A stretch of DNA of 13,176 nt from Acidobacteriota bacterium (GCA_020853255.1 JADYZI010000128.1:1-13176), one strand, 5' to 3'. Shown: positions 1 to 7,567, numbered from the stretch's first letter. Program-made: numbers and translations. The notes: a model not told the origin generated them from the letters alone.

Positions 1-2438
1 ACGAGTACACCGTCGCCGACAAGCACTCCGTCACCGACAAGCACGCCGTCGCCAACGAGAACGCCGTACGAAAGCATCACCGTGCCCGAACCTAACGCTC
101 CGCCGTTGCTTAGCATTACATTGCGGGTCAGGGTAAGGCCGGTCGAGTAATACGTCGAAGTATTAAGCGAAACCGTCGAACCGCTGACGGTGAGTCCCGA
201 ATTCGGAATGTACTCGCGCTTGTAAACAAGCTGGAACTGCGAGATCAGGTTCTGGCCCGTCAGGAACGATGCATTGCCGAACGTCAACTGAGACCAGGTG
301 AACGTGTTGCCGCCGATCGTCGTTGTCGGTGTGGGGGCTACCCAACCGGTCGGGACCATCGAAGCTCCTTTCGTCAGTGTCTGGAAATCAACATCGGTAC
401 GAAGCGATCGTGCTACGCGTACAGCGCCTTCAATGTTGAGTTCACCCGCACCCTGTTCGTACATATCGGCACCGGCAATAGGCCTTGCCGTGTACTGCAG
501 GATCATCTTGACCATGTTCGGCGTCAGGTTCGGGTTGACCTGAAGCAGAAGAGCAGCCGCACCGGCAACCACCGGAGCCGACATCGATGTGCCGCTCATG
601 TACATCATCTTGTCGCCGGCGGGAGTAAGAGCGTCATCGAGAAGATTCAGCGTCGGGCTGAGTATCGACATTTCGTTGCCAGGTGACTTGGCCGAGATGA
701 CTTTGTTTCCCGGAGCGACGATGTCCGGCTTGATCAGGTTGTCATATACCTTGGTACCGGAAGCCGTCGTATAGGAACTGCGCGTCGGTCCACGTGAACT
801 GAACGAAGCGATCGAATCATCCGCCAGCGATGTCGTACCGTAGCTATTGCTCGCTCCGACGGTGATAATATACGGGCTGTTGCCCGGCGAGTGGATGCGT
901 CCGTAAACTTCCTGGCCGCTGCTTGCTTTACCAAGGTTTCCGGCCGCGGCGATGACAACGATGCCGGCATTGGCCAATTCCTTGACCTTTAGACAGACCG
1001 GATCGTTCGTGTATGTGTCGATCGCGTCCGAACCAAGGCTGAGGTTAACAACGCGGATGTTATAAGCCGCGCGATTCTGGAGAACCCAGTTCAAACCATT
1101 GAGCAGCCATGACATCTGGCCTTGTCCCTGATCGTTCAGCACCTTGACGCTGATGATGTTCGCACCCGAAGCAACGCCTTTATATGCGCCGCCGTTGGAT
1201 GAAGAGCTTCCCGCCGCCAAACCTGCGACGTGCGTGCCGTGACCGTAGTTATCGGAGGTCGCCGTCAGCGTCGAGGTCGTGAAATTTACATTAGCGACGA
1301 TGCGCGAATTGCTGCCGTTCTTGAAACCGTTGTGCGAAGAATAAATGCCTGAATCGAGCACCGCAACTCCAACGCCGCTTCCGTCCAGCGTATAGGCCGC
1401 ACGCGAGCCGCTGGCGGGCTGCGACCGCATAAGGGTCAGCCCGGTCGCGTCCTCGATGTGGCCGGTCACGCGTGTCGAACGGTTTGGCGAAACGTAGTTG
1501 ATCATCCCGCTTGTCGACAGCTCTTGAACCGTCGAGAGCGGCATATTGACGACCAGCGTGTCATCCTTGCCGATCCGATCAAGTATCCTCGCCTGGCCGT
1601 TTGCCAAAAGCGAGCGCATCGCGCTGCTGTCGGCATCTTTTGCCTGAAGGATCACGTCAACACGGCTTGAGCCGGATGGATCATTCTTAAGCATTTCGCG
1701 CAGATCCTGCGATACGTTGTCGCCGCGGTATCCGTTCGAACCGCTTGCAGCGGAAGTATCTGAGAACTGTGCAGATCCATCGGTAATGATGATCCCGTCA
1801 AAGAGCGCCGCAACTTCCGGCCGCGTCTTGATCTTGGCGTCGTAAGCTGCCTTCGAGCTTCCGCCGATGATCCGCAGTTTGCCGTTTGCCACGTTTTCGA
1901 GCAGTTTCTGCCCGCCTTTTCCGGCATCGAGAACATTCGTCAGTTCATTGACGAACAATATCGTGTGGGCATTCGAGGTGAGTACCTTATCCAGCACCGA
2001 TTCGATCTTGGCGGAAGCATCCGCTGCCGTTTTTGCGTTGGAGAAGAGATTCGCTGTCTCGAGTTTGAGAATGGAGACACCGGCCAGGCTCTCGTCTACG
2101 CTGCCATTCGCAATGCGGATCGCAAGCTGTTCGACGATAAAGTCCTGATTCTCGCCTTTTTCGTCTACAATGACCGGCTGTCGCTTTCCGTTTCCGGCTA
2201 ACACCTTTATGAGGCGAAGCGTATCGCCTTCAAGGTTTAGGTTCTCACGCAGTCTTCCGTCACGGCCAAGCTGTGTCAGATCGGTGGTAAAGCTAGAAAC
2301 AGCCGATGAGGCGGTCGTGGGGGTGTTTCGGTAGGGGGCGATCACACCGGCGGCGGCCATATTCGTAAAGATAAACGAATATAGCAGCGTCAGCGTGAAC
2401 GCCCTGGTTAAAATTGAATAGTTGGTTAACATTTTCAT
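1..2438 (-). CDS. Secreted S8 (subtilisin-like) serine protease with N-terminal Clp-like pseudo-AAA+ module; C-terminus beyond left edge
   Basis: An open frame encodes at least 812 residues from ATG at 2438, after a GAAGGAG ribosome site 8 nt upstream. A signal peptide (MKMLTNY..., hydrophobic core, AAAG) implies export. Residues about 50-215 match the ClpB-type AAA+ module described for the neighbouring paralogue. A propeptide-like region follows, then the S8 domain: Asp362 in AVLDSG, His400 in HGTHVAG, oxyanion Asn501 in AAAGNLG and Ser618 in SGTSMSAP. All catalytic residues are present, so an active endopeptidase is expected. The visible end is three and a half GVLVGD hexapeptides, cut by the window edge. 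It lies downstream of the paralogue at 2696-5233, on the same strand but behind its own promoter and after a terminator. S8 membership is certain; the substrate cannot be read from sequence. Confidence 0.93.
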   Translation of the reverse strand, partial: MKMLTNYSILTRAFTLTLLYSFIFTNMAAAGVIAPYRNTPTTASSAVSSFTTDLTQLGRDGRLRENLNLEGDTLRLIKVLAGNGKRQPVIVDEKGENQDFIVEQLAIRIANGSVDESLAGVSILKLETANLFSNAKTAADASAKIESVLDKVLTSNAHTILFVNELTNVLDAGKGGQKLLENVANGKLRIIGGSSKAAYDAKIKTRPEVAALFDGIIITDGSAQFSDTSAASGSNGYRGDNVSQDLREMLKNDPSGSSRVDVILQAKDADSSAMRSLLANGQARILDRIGKDDTLVVNMPLSTVQELSTSGMINYVSPNRSTRVTGHIEDATGLTLMRSQPASGSRAAYTLDGSGVGVAVLDSGIYSSHNGFKNGSNSRIVANVNFTTSTLTATSDNYGHGTHVAGLAAGSSSSNGGAYKGVASGANIISVKVLNDQGQGQMSWLLNGLNWVLQNRAAYNIRVVNLSLGSDAIDTYTNDPVCLKVKELANAGIVVIAAAGNLGKASSGQEVYGRIHSPGNSPYIITVGASNSYGTTSLADDSIASFSSRGPTRSSYTTASGTKVYDNLIKPDIVAPGNKVISAKSPGNEMSILSPTLNLLDDALTPAGDKMMYMSGTSMSAPVVAGAAALLLQVNPNLTPNMVKMILQYTARPIAGADMYEQGAGELNIEGAVRVARSLRTDVDFQTLTKGASMVPTGWVAPTPTTTIGGNTFTWSQLTFGNASFLTGQNLISQFQLVYKREYIPNSGLTVSGSTVSLNTSTYYSTGLTLTRNVMLSNGGALGSGTVMLSYGVLVGDGVLVGDGVLVGDGVL
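3..65 (-). repeat. GVLVGD repeat of the left-hand protease, cut by the window edge
   Basis: Three full units and half of a fourth are visible, in the same frame and with the same peptide as at 2753-2860. Again no two full units share the same DNA sequence. The copy number and the protein's end lie outside the window. Confidence 0.88.
1857..2366 (-). repeat. Near-identical 510-bp tract shared with 4649-5158
   Basis: Gap-free alignment at a constant offset of 2792 bp gives about 21 mismatches by my count, about 96% identity, including a run of more than 90 identical bases. It encodes the end of the signal peptide and most of the Clp-like module. The rest of the two genes is much more divergent. 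Confidence 0.9.
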
Positions 2439-2446
2439 CGTTCTGG

Positions 2447-2453
2447 CTCCTTC
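2447..2453 (-). promoter_or_regulatory. Shine-Dalgarno site of the 1-2438 protease
   Basis: On the minus strand this reads GAAGGAG and ends 8 nt before the ATG at 2438. The spacing is ideal for that ATG and too long by 6 nt for the ATG two codons later, so it fixes the start at 2438. Confidence 0.75.
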
Positions 2454-2487
2454 AAGGTTAAAAAGGACCTCGTTGCCAGAGACTCCT

Positions 2488-2506
2488 TTATCAAGGCGCG
2501 TGCCAA
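2488..2506 (-). promoter_or_regulatory. Candidate sigma-54 (-24/-12) promoter of the 1-2438 protease
   Basis: The minus strand reads TTGGCACGCGCCTTGATAA. Against the sigma-54 consensus TGGCACG-N4-TTGCW it matches the whole -24 block with correct spacing, but the -12 block is TTGA rather than TTGC. A nearly identical element lies at the equivalent place before the paralogue (5286-5304). A start site near 2480 would leave a leader of about 40 nt containing the ribosome site. Confidence 0.55.
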
Positions 2507-2564
2507 GGACTTAAGTATTGCTAATAAGTGACTTGTATCGTTTGTTGAGTACGTGATGCAGGCC

Positions 2565-2596
2565 TGATCGGTCAATTTGAATGACCGAATCGGTCA
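2565..2596. promoter_or_regulatory. Cluster of TGACCG half-sites, possible enhancer/operator
   Basis: The half-sites are CGGTCA (2569-2574), TGACCG (2582-2587) and CGGTCA (2591-2596). The last two form a 15-nt palindrome, TGACCGAATCGGTCA, at 2582-2596. The cluster is about 65-92 bp upstream of the -24 element, a usual distance for a sigma-54 activator site. Copies of the half-site also lie upstream of the paralogue. The role is inferred. Confidence 0.45.
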
Positions 2597-2630
2597 GACT
2601 GAATTACGGAAAGAATGTCCGAGGAGGTCG

Positions 2631-2659
2631 AAAAGGCGAGCCGCAAGCGGCCCGCCTTT
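2631..2659 (-). terminator. Rho-independent terminator after the 2696-5233 protease
   Basis: On the minus strand AAAGGCG-G-GCCGC, loop TT, GCGGC-T-CGCCTTTT forms a stem of 12 pairs with one internal mismatch, ending in four U. It begins 36 nt past the protease stop codon and therefore separates the two tandem proteases transcriptionally. The stem is nearly symmetrical and could also act on the other strand. Confidence 0.8.
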
Positions 2660-2695
2660 GATAGATCGGATCTTGATCCGGACGTTTGACGTTAA

Positions 2696-5233
2696 CTACT
2701 GCATTGCAGCGGTATCGTCACCGTTTGTCATGACCGAATGTGACTGAGTGACATCGCCGACCAAAACTCCATCACCAACAAGCACTCCGTCGCCGACCAG
2801 AACTCCATCGCCAACAAGCACACCGTCACCAACCAGGACCCCGTCACCGACAAGTACACCCGAAGGCATTAGGACAGTACCGCCGCCCATGGCTGCACCG
2901 TTACTCCAAAGAACGTTCTTCCCGAGCGTCAGCCCGCCGCCATAATTCGCATTCACTGAGGGCGACCCATTGGAGTTGTATTGAATGCCCGATTCGAACC
3001 AGAAGAAGTTCCGGTAAACCGGCTGGAACTTCTTAACCAGGTTTGCACCAGAAATATAGGTCGCGTTGGCAATAATGCCTTGCGCCCACGGGAACGTGTA
3101 TCCTGCGATCTCTGTACTTGCCGTTGGTATCGACTGTCCGCTTTGAAGGATCGAACTGTCTTTATTGTACTGGTTAAAGTCCTTATCGAACTTGAACGCA
3201 CGTGCAACCCGGATCGCTCCGTCGATATTCAATTGTCCCGCCCCTTGCTCAAACATGTTGTAGCCGTTCAATGGCTGCGCTGTGTATTCGAGCAGCATCT
3301 TGACCATTGTCGGTGTAAGTTTCGGGTTCATCTGGAACAGCAACGCTGCAGCTCCGGAAACCATCGGTGCCGACATAGATGTTCCCGAAAGGTACATCAC
3401 GTCATCATCGTCACCAAGAAGGTCCATATCAGATGTCATCAGCGATGGGTTCGTGGAAATGAGATAGCTCGATGACCGCGCCTTTGCAGCAACGATTTTA
3501 TTTCCCGGAGCCACGATATCGGGTTTAATGACATTGTCATAGTGCGTGCCCGAAGGATCAACGTAATAGCTGCGCGTTGGGCCGTGCGAGCTGTATGTCG
3601 CTACGATGTCGTCCGCACGTGAGTCGGTACCGAGGCCGTTTGACGCTCCAACGGTCAGGACTGACGGATCGTTCCCCGGGCTATGGATCTGTCCGTAGAT
3701 CTTCTGCCCGGAGGCGTTCTTGCCGTGATTACCTGCAGCGGCAACCACAAGAATACCGTAAAAATTCAGCTGCTGTGCCTTACGGCAAAGCGGATCGTTC
3801 GTCCATGTATCGATGGAAGGAACGCCCAAGCTGAGGTTCGCGACGCGGATGTTGTATTCGTCCTTGTGCTCGATCAGCCAGTCCATCGCCGCAAGAAGCG
3901 AGGAAGTGGTTCCCTTGCCCTGTGAATTCAGGACACGCAGGTTGATGAGCTTCGCGTTCGGAGCTATTCCACGATACGCACCAGAATTGCGGCTCATACT
4001 TCCCGCGGCGATCGATGCTACATGAGTACCGTGTCCAAACGCGTCGTCTGTGCTTGTATCACCCTGTACAAAGCTCTTTTGAAACGCTATCTGTGAAACA
4101 TCAAGTTCCTTAAAAGCCTTGTGTCCGCTGTAGACACCTGAATCGAGGATCGCAACCCCAACACCTGACCCATCGATCGTGTAAGCGCGAGATCGTCCGA
4201 ATCCAATTGACTGGGCCCGATTTTGTCCTATACCGCTTGTGTCTTCGAGATGTCCGAGCGCCTCGATCTGGCGGTCCGGAGAAACGTAATTGATAAGGCC
4301 GCTAGTTGAAAGCGTTTGCACGGTCGAGAGCGGCAGATTGACGACGAGCGTCTCGCCCTTACCGATACGATCGCTGATGCGTGCTTCACCGTTGGCCATT
4401 ATGGCCCTGAGCGCGGCGTTGTCAGCATCTTTTGCCTGAAGGATCACATCGACGCGTTCCGTACCAGACGGGTCCTTCGCAAGCATTTCACGCAGGTCCG
4501 GCGAAACATTATCACCGCGAAAGGACTCGGATGCGGTAGGTAGGTTGTTTTCTGAGGCAGTACCTTCAAGATATGCCCCATCAATCTCGATCTTTTCAAA
4601 CAGTGATACGGCGTCCTTGCTTATCTTCGCATCGTATGCTGCTTTTGGGCTTCCGCCGATGATCCGCAGTTTGCCGTTCGCAACGTTTTCGAGCAGCTTC
4701 TGCCCGCCTTTTCCGGCATCGAGAACATTCGTCAGTTCATTGACGAACAATATCGTGTGGGCATTCGAGGTGAGTACCTTATCCAGCACCGATTCGATCT
4801 TGGCGGAAGCTTCCGCCGCCGTTTTTGCGTTGGAGAAAAGGTTCGCCGTCTCGAGTTTAAGTATGGAGACACCGGCCAGGCTCTCGTCTACGCTGCCATT
4901 CGCAATGCGGATCGCAAGCTGTTCGACGATAAAGTCCTGATTCTCGCCTTTCTCGTCAACAATGACCGGCTGTCGCTTTCCGTTTCCGGCTAACACCTTC
5001 ATAAGGCGAAGCGTATCGCCCTCAAGGTTTAGGTTCTCACGCAGTCTTCCGTCACGGCCAAGTTGCGTCAGATCGGTGGTAAAGCTGGAAACTGCCGATG
5101 AGGCGGTCGTGGGGGCGTTTCGGTAGGGGGCGATCACACCGGCGGCGACCATATTCGTCACGATCAACGAATAGACCACCGCAACCAACGTCGCCCTTTT
5201 CAAAATGATGAGGATTTTGTCTAATTGTCTCAT
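2696..5233 (-). CDS. Secreted S8 (subtilisin-like) serine protease with N-terminal Clp-like pseudo-AAA+ module and GVLVGD tail
   Basis: This encodes 847 residues from ATG 5239, or 845 from ATG 5233. The GGAG at 5242-5245 is 2 nt from the first ATG and 8 nt from the second, so 5233 is preferred. Numbering below is from 5239. The signal peptide is about residues 1-34. Residues 53-220 align with ClpB's first AAA+ domain (DLT..GRL, GENQDFIVEQLAIRIANG, TILFVNEL), without a Walker A lysine. Residues about 247-330 resemble an inhibitor-I9-type propeptide. The S8 domain has Asp366 (AILDSG), His403 (HGTHVAS), Asn504 (AAGNHG) and Ser621 (SGTSMSAP). A C-terminal domain (about 690-793) is followed by six GVLVGD units (794-829) and a short polar end. 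It is expected to be an exported, active endopeptidase. The neighbour at 1-2438 is its paralogue. What the N-terminal module binds is unknown. Confidence 0.95.
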   Translation of the reverse strand: MRQLDKILIILKRATLVAVVYSLIVTNMVAAGVIAPYRNAPTTASSAVSSFTTDLTQLGRDGRLRENLNLEGDTLRLMKVLAGNGKRQPVIVDEKGENQDFIVEQLAIRIANGSVDESLAGVSILKLETANLFSNAKTAAEASAKIESVLDKVLTSNAHTILFVNELTNVLDAGKGGQKLLENVANGKLRIIGGSPKAAYDAKISKDAVSLFEKIEIDGAYLEGTASENNLPTASESFRGDNVSPDLREMLAKDPSGTERVDVILQAKDADNAALRAIMANGEARISDRIGKGETLVVNLPLSTVQTLSTSGLINYVSPDRQIEALGHLEDTSGIGQNRAQSIGFGRSRAYTIDGSGVGVAILDSGVYSGHKAFKELDVSQIAFQKSFVQGDTSTDDAFGHGTHVASIAAGSMSRNSGAYRGIAPNAKLINLRVLNSQGKGTTSSLLAAMDWLIEHKDEYNIRVANLSLGVPSIDTWTNDPLCRKAQQLNFYGILVVAAAGNHGKNASGQKIYGQIHSPGNDPSVLTVGASNGLGTDSRADDIVATYSSHGPTRSYYVDPSGTHYDNVIKPDIVAPGNKIVAAKARSSSYLISTNPSLMTSDMDLLGDDDDVMYLSGTSMSAPMVSGAAALLFQMNPKLTPTMVKMLLEYTAQPLNGYNMFEQGAGQLNIDGAIRVARAFKFDKDFNQYNKDSSILQSGQSIPTASTEIAGYTFPWAQGIIANATYISGANLVKKFQPVYRNFFWFESGIQYNSNGSPSVNANYGGGLTLGKNVLWSNGAAMGGGTVLMPSGVLVGDGVLVGDGVLVGDGVLVGDGVLVGDGVLVGDVTQSHSVMTNGDDTAAMQ
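2753..2860 (-). repeat. Six 18-bp units encoding (GVLVGD)6
   Basis: Six perfect hexapeptide units are encoded by six different 18-mers that differ almost only at synonymous sites. The leucine codon alternates between TTG/CTG and CTT from unit to unit, hinting at an older 36-bp doubling. The V-G-x-x-V-x spacing fits the hexad pattern of left-handed beta-helices, but that fold is only a suggestion. Confidence 0.9.
4649..5158 (-). repeat. Near-identical 510-bp tract shared with 1857-2366
   Basis: This is the partner of the tract at 1857-2366 and lies in the same reading frame. Only about five of the differences change an amino acid (for example RNAPTT versus RNTPTT). The identity ends sharply around codon 197, where the proteins start to diverge. 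Confidence 0.9.
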
Positions 5234-5285
5234 TTCCATAACTCCGTACGAGATGAAAAAACTCGGCGCATGCCGTCACCTTCAC

Positions 5286-5304
5286 TTATCAAAGACCGTG
5301 CCAA
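5286..5304 (-). promoter_or_regulatory. Candidate sigma-54 (-24/-12) promoter of the 2696-5233 protease
   Basis: The minus strand reads TTGGCACGGTCTTTGATAA: a full TGGCACG block, N4, then TTGA in place of TTGC. It lies about 52 nt before the preferred start codon, as in the paralogue (about 49 nt). Flanking sequence is poorly conserved, so the match is not just recent duplication. Confidence 0.55.
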
Positions 5305-5368
5305 TTCGCCAACTAATGCAAATACACGACTTAGGCGGAGACAATAGAAAATAAGACCGGATTTTCCT

Positions 5369-5404
5369 GTCAGACTGACCGGATATTTTTGATCAATTTG
5401 ACCG
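5369..5404. promoter_or_regulatory. TGACCG half-sites, possible activator sites
   Basis: TGACCG occurs at 5376-5381 and 5399-5404, with GTCAGACTGA (5369-5378) and TCAATTTGA (5393-5401). All these words also occur upstream of the paralogue at 2569-2600, in a different order. They sit about 70-100 bp above the -24 element. The role is inferred. Confidence 0.4.
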
Positions 5405-5443
5405 ACCGTTGAATGTTTTTCGCGGTGCGGGAGGCTTGGGGCT

Positions 5444-6829
5444 TCAGGCAGTCTGACTATTGGCGATAAGCGTTGGATAATTGCCCGACCAGCAGGCGTT
5501 GCAGGCGGAAGCCGGATCGATGCCAATTGCTTCGAGCATTCCTTCGAGGGATAGATAACCTAACGAGTCAGCGCCTATATAAGCACAGACCTCTTCGGTG
5601 GACATGCGGGCGGCGATCAGGTCCTGGCGATGCGGCGTATCGACGCCGTAGTAGCAAGAGTGTGTCGTCGGCGGGCACGAAATACGCAAGTGGACCTCTT
5701 TGGCCCCGGCTTCGCGGACCATTTCGACAAGTTTCTTTGAGGTGGTCCCGCGTACTATCGAGTCATCCACAAGAACTACGCGCTGGCCGTCGATCAGGTC
5801 CTTTATCGGGTTCAGCTTTAGGCGCACGCCAAAAGATCGGATGGACTGTGTCGGTTCGATAAACGTACGGCCGACATAGTGATTGCGGATTATCGCCTGG
5901 CGGTAATTGATACCTGATTCCTTCGCGTATCCGATCGCAGCGGCAACGCCCGAATCCGGCACCGGCACGATAAGATCGGCCTCGGCTGGCTGTTCGATGG
6001 CAAGCTGCTTTCCCATCTTGTGTCGCGATTCGTTCACTGAGCGCCCAAAGATTATCGAATCGGGCCGTGAGAAATAAACGTGCTCGAAGGTGCAGACCGC
6101 CTTTGGCTTCTGCTCGAACGGATGCCGGGATCCGATTCCGTTCTTATCGACGATGAGCATTTCGCCTGGTTCGATCTCGCGAACGTATTTCGCGTCGATC
6201 AGGTCAAAGGCGCAGGTTTCAGATGCAACGCACCACGCATCACCCAGCTTACCCAAACTAAGCGGGCGAAACCCGCGCGGATCGCGCACGGCGACCAGAC
6301 AGTCCGGCGTCAGGAAGAGGAGAGAAAATGCGCCCTCGGTATCCTTTAGCACCTTCTCTATGGCCTCGATCACACTGTTTGCCTTTGTCCGGGCAATGCT
6401 GTGCAGGATAGTTTCGGTATCGGACGTGGACGAAAAGATAGCACCATCCTTTTCGAGCTCCCGCCGCCGGGCCTCAGCAAACGGCAGATTGCCGTTGTGA
6501 CAAACCGCAATATCGCCATGCTGGCACGTGACCGAGAACGGCTGAACTTCTTTGATCGTGTTCCGGCCGCTGGTCGAATAACGCGTATGCCCGATCGCAG
6601 CCGTACCGACAAGCCGTTTGAGCACATCCTCATTCAGCACATCGGCGACCAGTCCCTGCGAACGGAACTGGTGCAGGTCGCGGCCGTCGCTGGAAACTAT
6701 CCCGCATGCCTCCTGTCCGCGATGCTGCTGCGCGAACAGGCCAAGTTGAGTGAGGGTCGAAGCCTCGTGATGCCCGAAAATGCCAAAGACCCCGCACTCT
6801 TCCTTAAATTTATCCAGAACAAGGTCCAT
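5444..6829 (-). CDS. purF: Amidophosphoribosyltransferase (glutamine PRPP amidotransferase)
   Basis: This enzyme catalyses the first step of de novo purine synthesis: PRPP plus glutamine gives 5-phosphoribosylamine. The protein is 461 residues, the usual length. After an 11-residue propeptide comes Cys12 (EECGVFGI), the expected N-terminal nucleophile of the class II glutaminase domain (about 12-230), with HTRYSTSG and CHNGNL motifs. The phosphoribosyltransferase domain carries the PRPP loop VLVDDSIVRGTT (352-363). Cys246, Cys392, Cys443 and Cys446 match the spacing of the four [4Fe-4S] ligands of the Bacillus subtilis enzyme, so this is the iron-sulfur, processed type. No other purine gene adjoins it here. 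The upstream gap has a palindromic repeat and no strong ribosome site. The start is supported by the propeptide and Cys12 position. Confidence 0.98.
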   Translation of the reverse strand: MDLVLDKFKEECGVFGIFGHHEASTLTQLGLFAQQHRGQEACGIVSSDGRDLHQFRSQGLVADVLNEDVLKRLVGTAAIGHTRYSTSGRNTIKEVQPFSVTCQHGDIAVCHNGNLPFAEARRRELEKDGAIFSSTSDTETILHSIARTKANSVIEAIEKVLKDTEGAFSLLFLTPDCLVAVRDPRGFRPLSLGKLGDAWCVASETCAFDLIDAKYVREIEPGEMLIVDKNGIGSRHPFEQKPKAVCTFEHVYFSRPDSIIFGRSVNESRHKMGKQLAIEQPAEADLIVPVPDSGVAAAIGYAKESGINYRQAIIRNHYVGRTFIEPTQSIRSFGVRLKLNPIKDLIDGQRVVLVDDSIVRGTTSKKLVEMVREAGAKEVHLRISCPPTTHSCYYGVDTPHRQDLIAARMSTEEVCAYIGADSLGYLSLEGMLEAIGIDPASACNACWSGNYPTLIANSQTA

Positions 6830-6840
6830 CTTTTATTATT

Positions 6841-6923
6841 CTAACCACAGAGGACACCGAGAGCACGAAGGCATAATCGATTTTCTCCGACGGTTCAGTG
6901 TTCCCTTTGGTTAGATTTCTTAA
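6841..6923. repeat. Imperfect palindrome of the 'accacagag' family between mobA and purF
   Basis: The left arm begins CTAACCACAGAGGACACCGA. The right arm, read on the other strand, begins CTAACCAAAGGGAACACTGA. About 16 of these 20 positions agree, and the arms are separated by about 30 nt. A related element lies at 7597-7662. It could fold at the end of the mobA transcript; no clear U-run supports a classical terminator. Confidence 0.6.
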
Positions 6924-7567
6924 CTTCCCAAAAGTTTGCGTTCTAATTCGTGCGCTTCCTTAAGATCGTCTTCGGTATTTATGTTGTTGAAATACGATGC
7001 GATCGGCGGCTCCGCGGACGGGCCGTACTCTGCCGGGCTCACTGTCCGCGCCTCCAGGCGTTCGACAATGCTTTGCATCGACGGTGCCGGACGCGGCCGG
7101 ACGATCATCTCTTCGACGATCGGCCCTGCCGCCGCCACCCGATAGAAACCGCACAGAGGCTGTATCCGGCCATCCGCCTGCTCAGGAACAACGGCCCCGA
7201 TACTGCCGTGAACTCCGCAGGTAAAGGCGGCCAGCCGCTTGATCAATTCAGCCGTCACAAAAGGCAGGTCGCACGCAAGAATAAAGGCCCACTCCGCCGA
7301 GGTATTCGTCAACGCCGTGCGGAGCCCGCCTACCGGCCCGCGTCCTTCGATAGTATCGAAGATAAATGGTGCCGAAAGGCGCTCAGCCTCGATGGCAAAC
7401 GCGACCCTGCTGCCGGCGACAAAGGTGATCTTTTCCGCAATGCCCGAATCTCGAACAGCCGCTAGCGCCCGCTCCGCAAGCGTCTTGCCACCAAGCTGCT
7501 CCAACGCCTTATCGCGGCCCAGCCTGGCCGATCGGCCGCCGACCAAAATAAAAGCTTCAATGCTCAA
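6920..7567 (-). CDS. mobA: Molybdenum cofactor guanylyltransferase
   Basis: The predicted reaction is transfer of GMP from GTP to molybdopterin-Mo, giving the guanine dinucleotide cofactor in the cytoplasm. From the TTG at 7567 the protein is 215 residues, normal for MobA. The nucleotide-binding signature is AFILVGGRSARLGRDKA (residues 5-21), then GPVGGL (77-82), CDLPFV with Asp100 likely binding metal, and NINTEDDL near the end. An ATG at 7618 is in frame but lies inside the intergenic palindrome and would add 17 residues unlike the family, so the TTG is preferred; no strong ribosome site decides it. No other cofactor gene is adjacent. A relative such as MocA or another nucleotidyltransferase is possible but less likely. 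Confidence 0.88.
   Translation of the reverse strand: MSIEAFILVGGRSARLGRDKALEQLGGKTLAERALAAVRDSGIAEKITFVAGSRVAFAIEAERLSAPFIFDTIEGRGPVGGLRTALTNTSAEWAFILACDLPFVTAELIKRLAAFTCGVHGSIGAVVPEQADGRIQPLCGFYRVAAAGPIVEEMIVRPRPAPSMQSIVERLEARTVSPAEYGPSAEPPIASYFNNINTEDDLKEAHELERKLLGS

Noticed and set aside
2748..2945. Plus-strand frame with TPSPTSTPSPTR repeats that looks like a proline/threonine-rich linker protein
   Set aside because: It is the exact antisense of the GVLVGD repeat and the C-terminal domain of the S8 protease. The repeat periodicity alone keeps the frame open, and there is no ribosome site.
4545..4940. Plus-strand frame whose protein is nearly repeated at 1867-2148, suggesting a conserved antisense gene
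   Set aside because: The similarity follows from the near-identical DNA of the two protease N-termini. It is antisense to a clear coding frame and resembles no known protein.
5230..5526. Minus-strand frame bridging the end of purF and the start of the protease
   Set aside because: It overlaps both genes out of frame, has no ribosome site and no recognisable domain, and would cover the promoter region.
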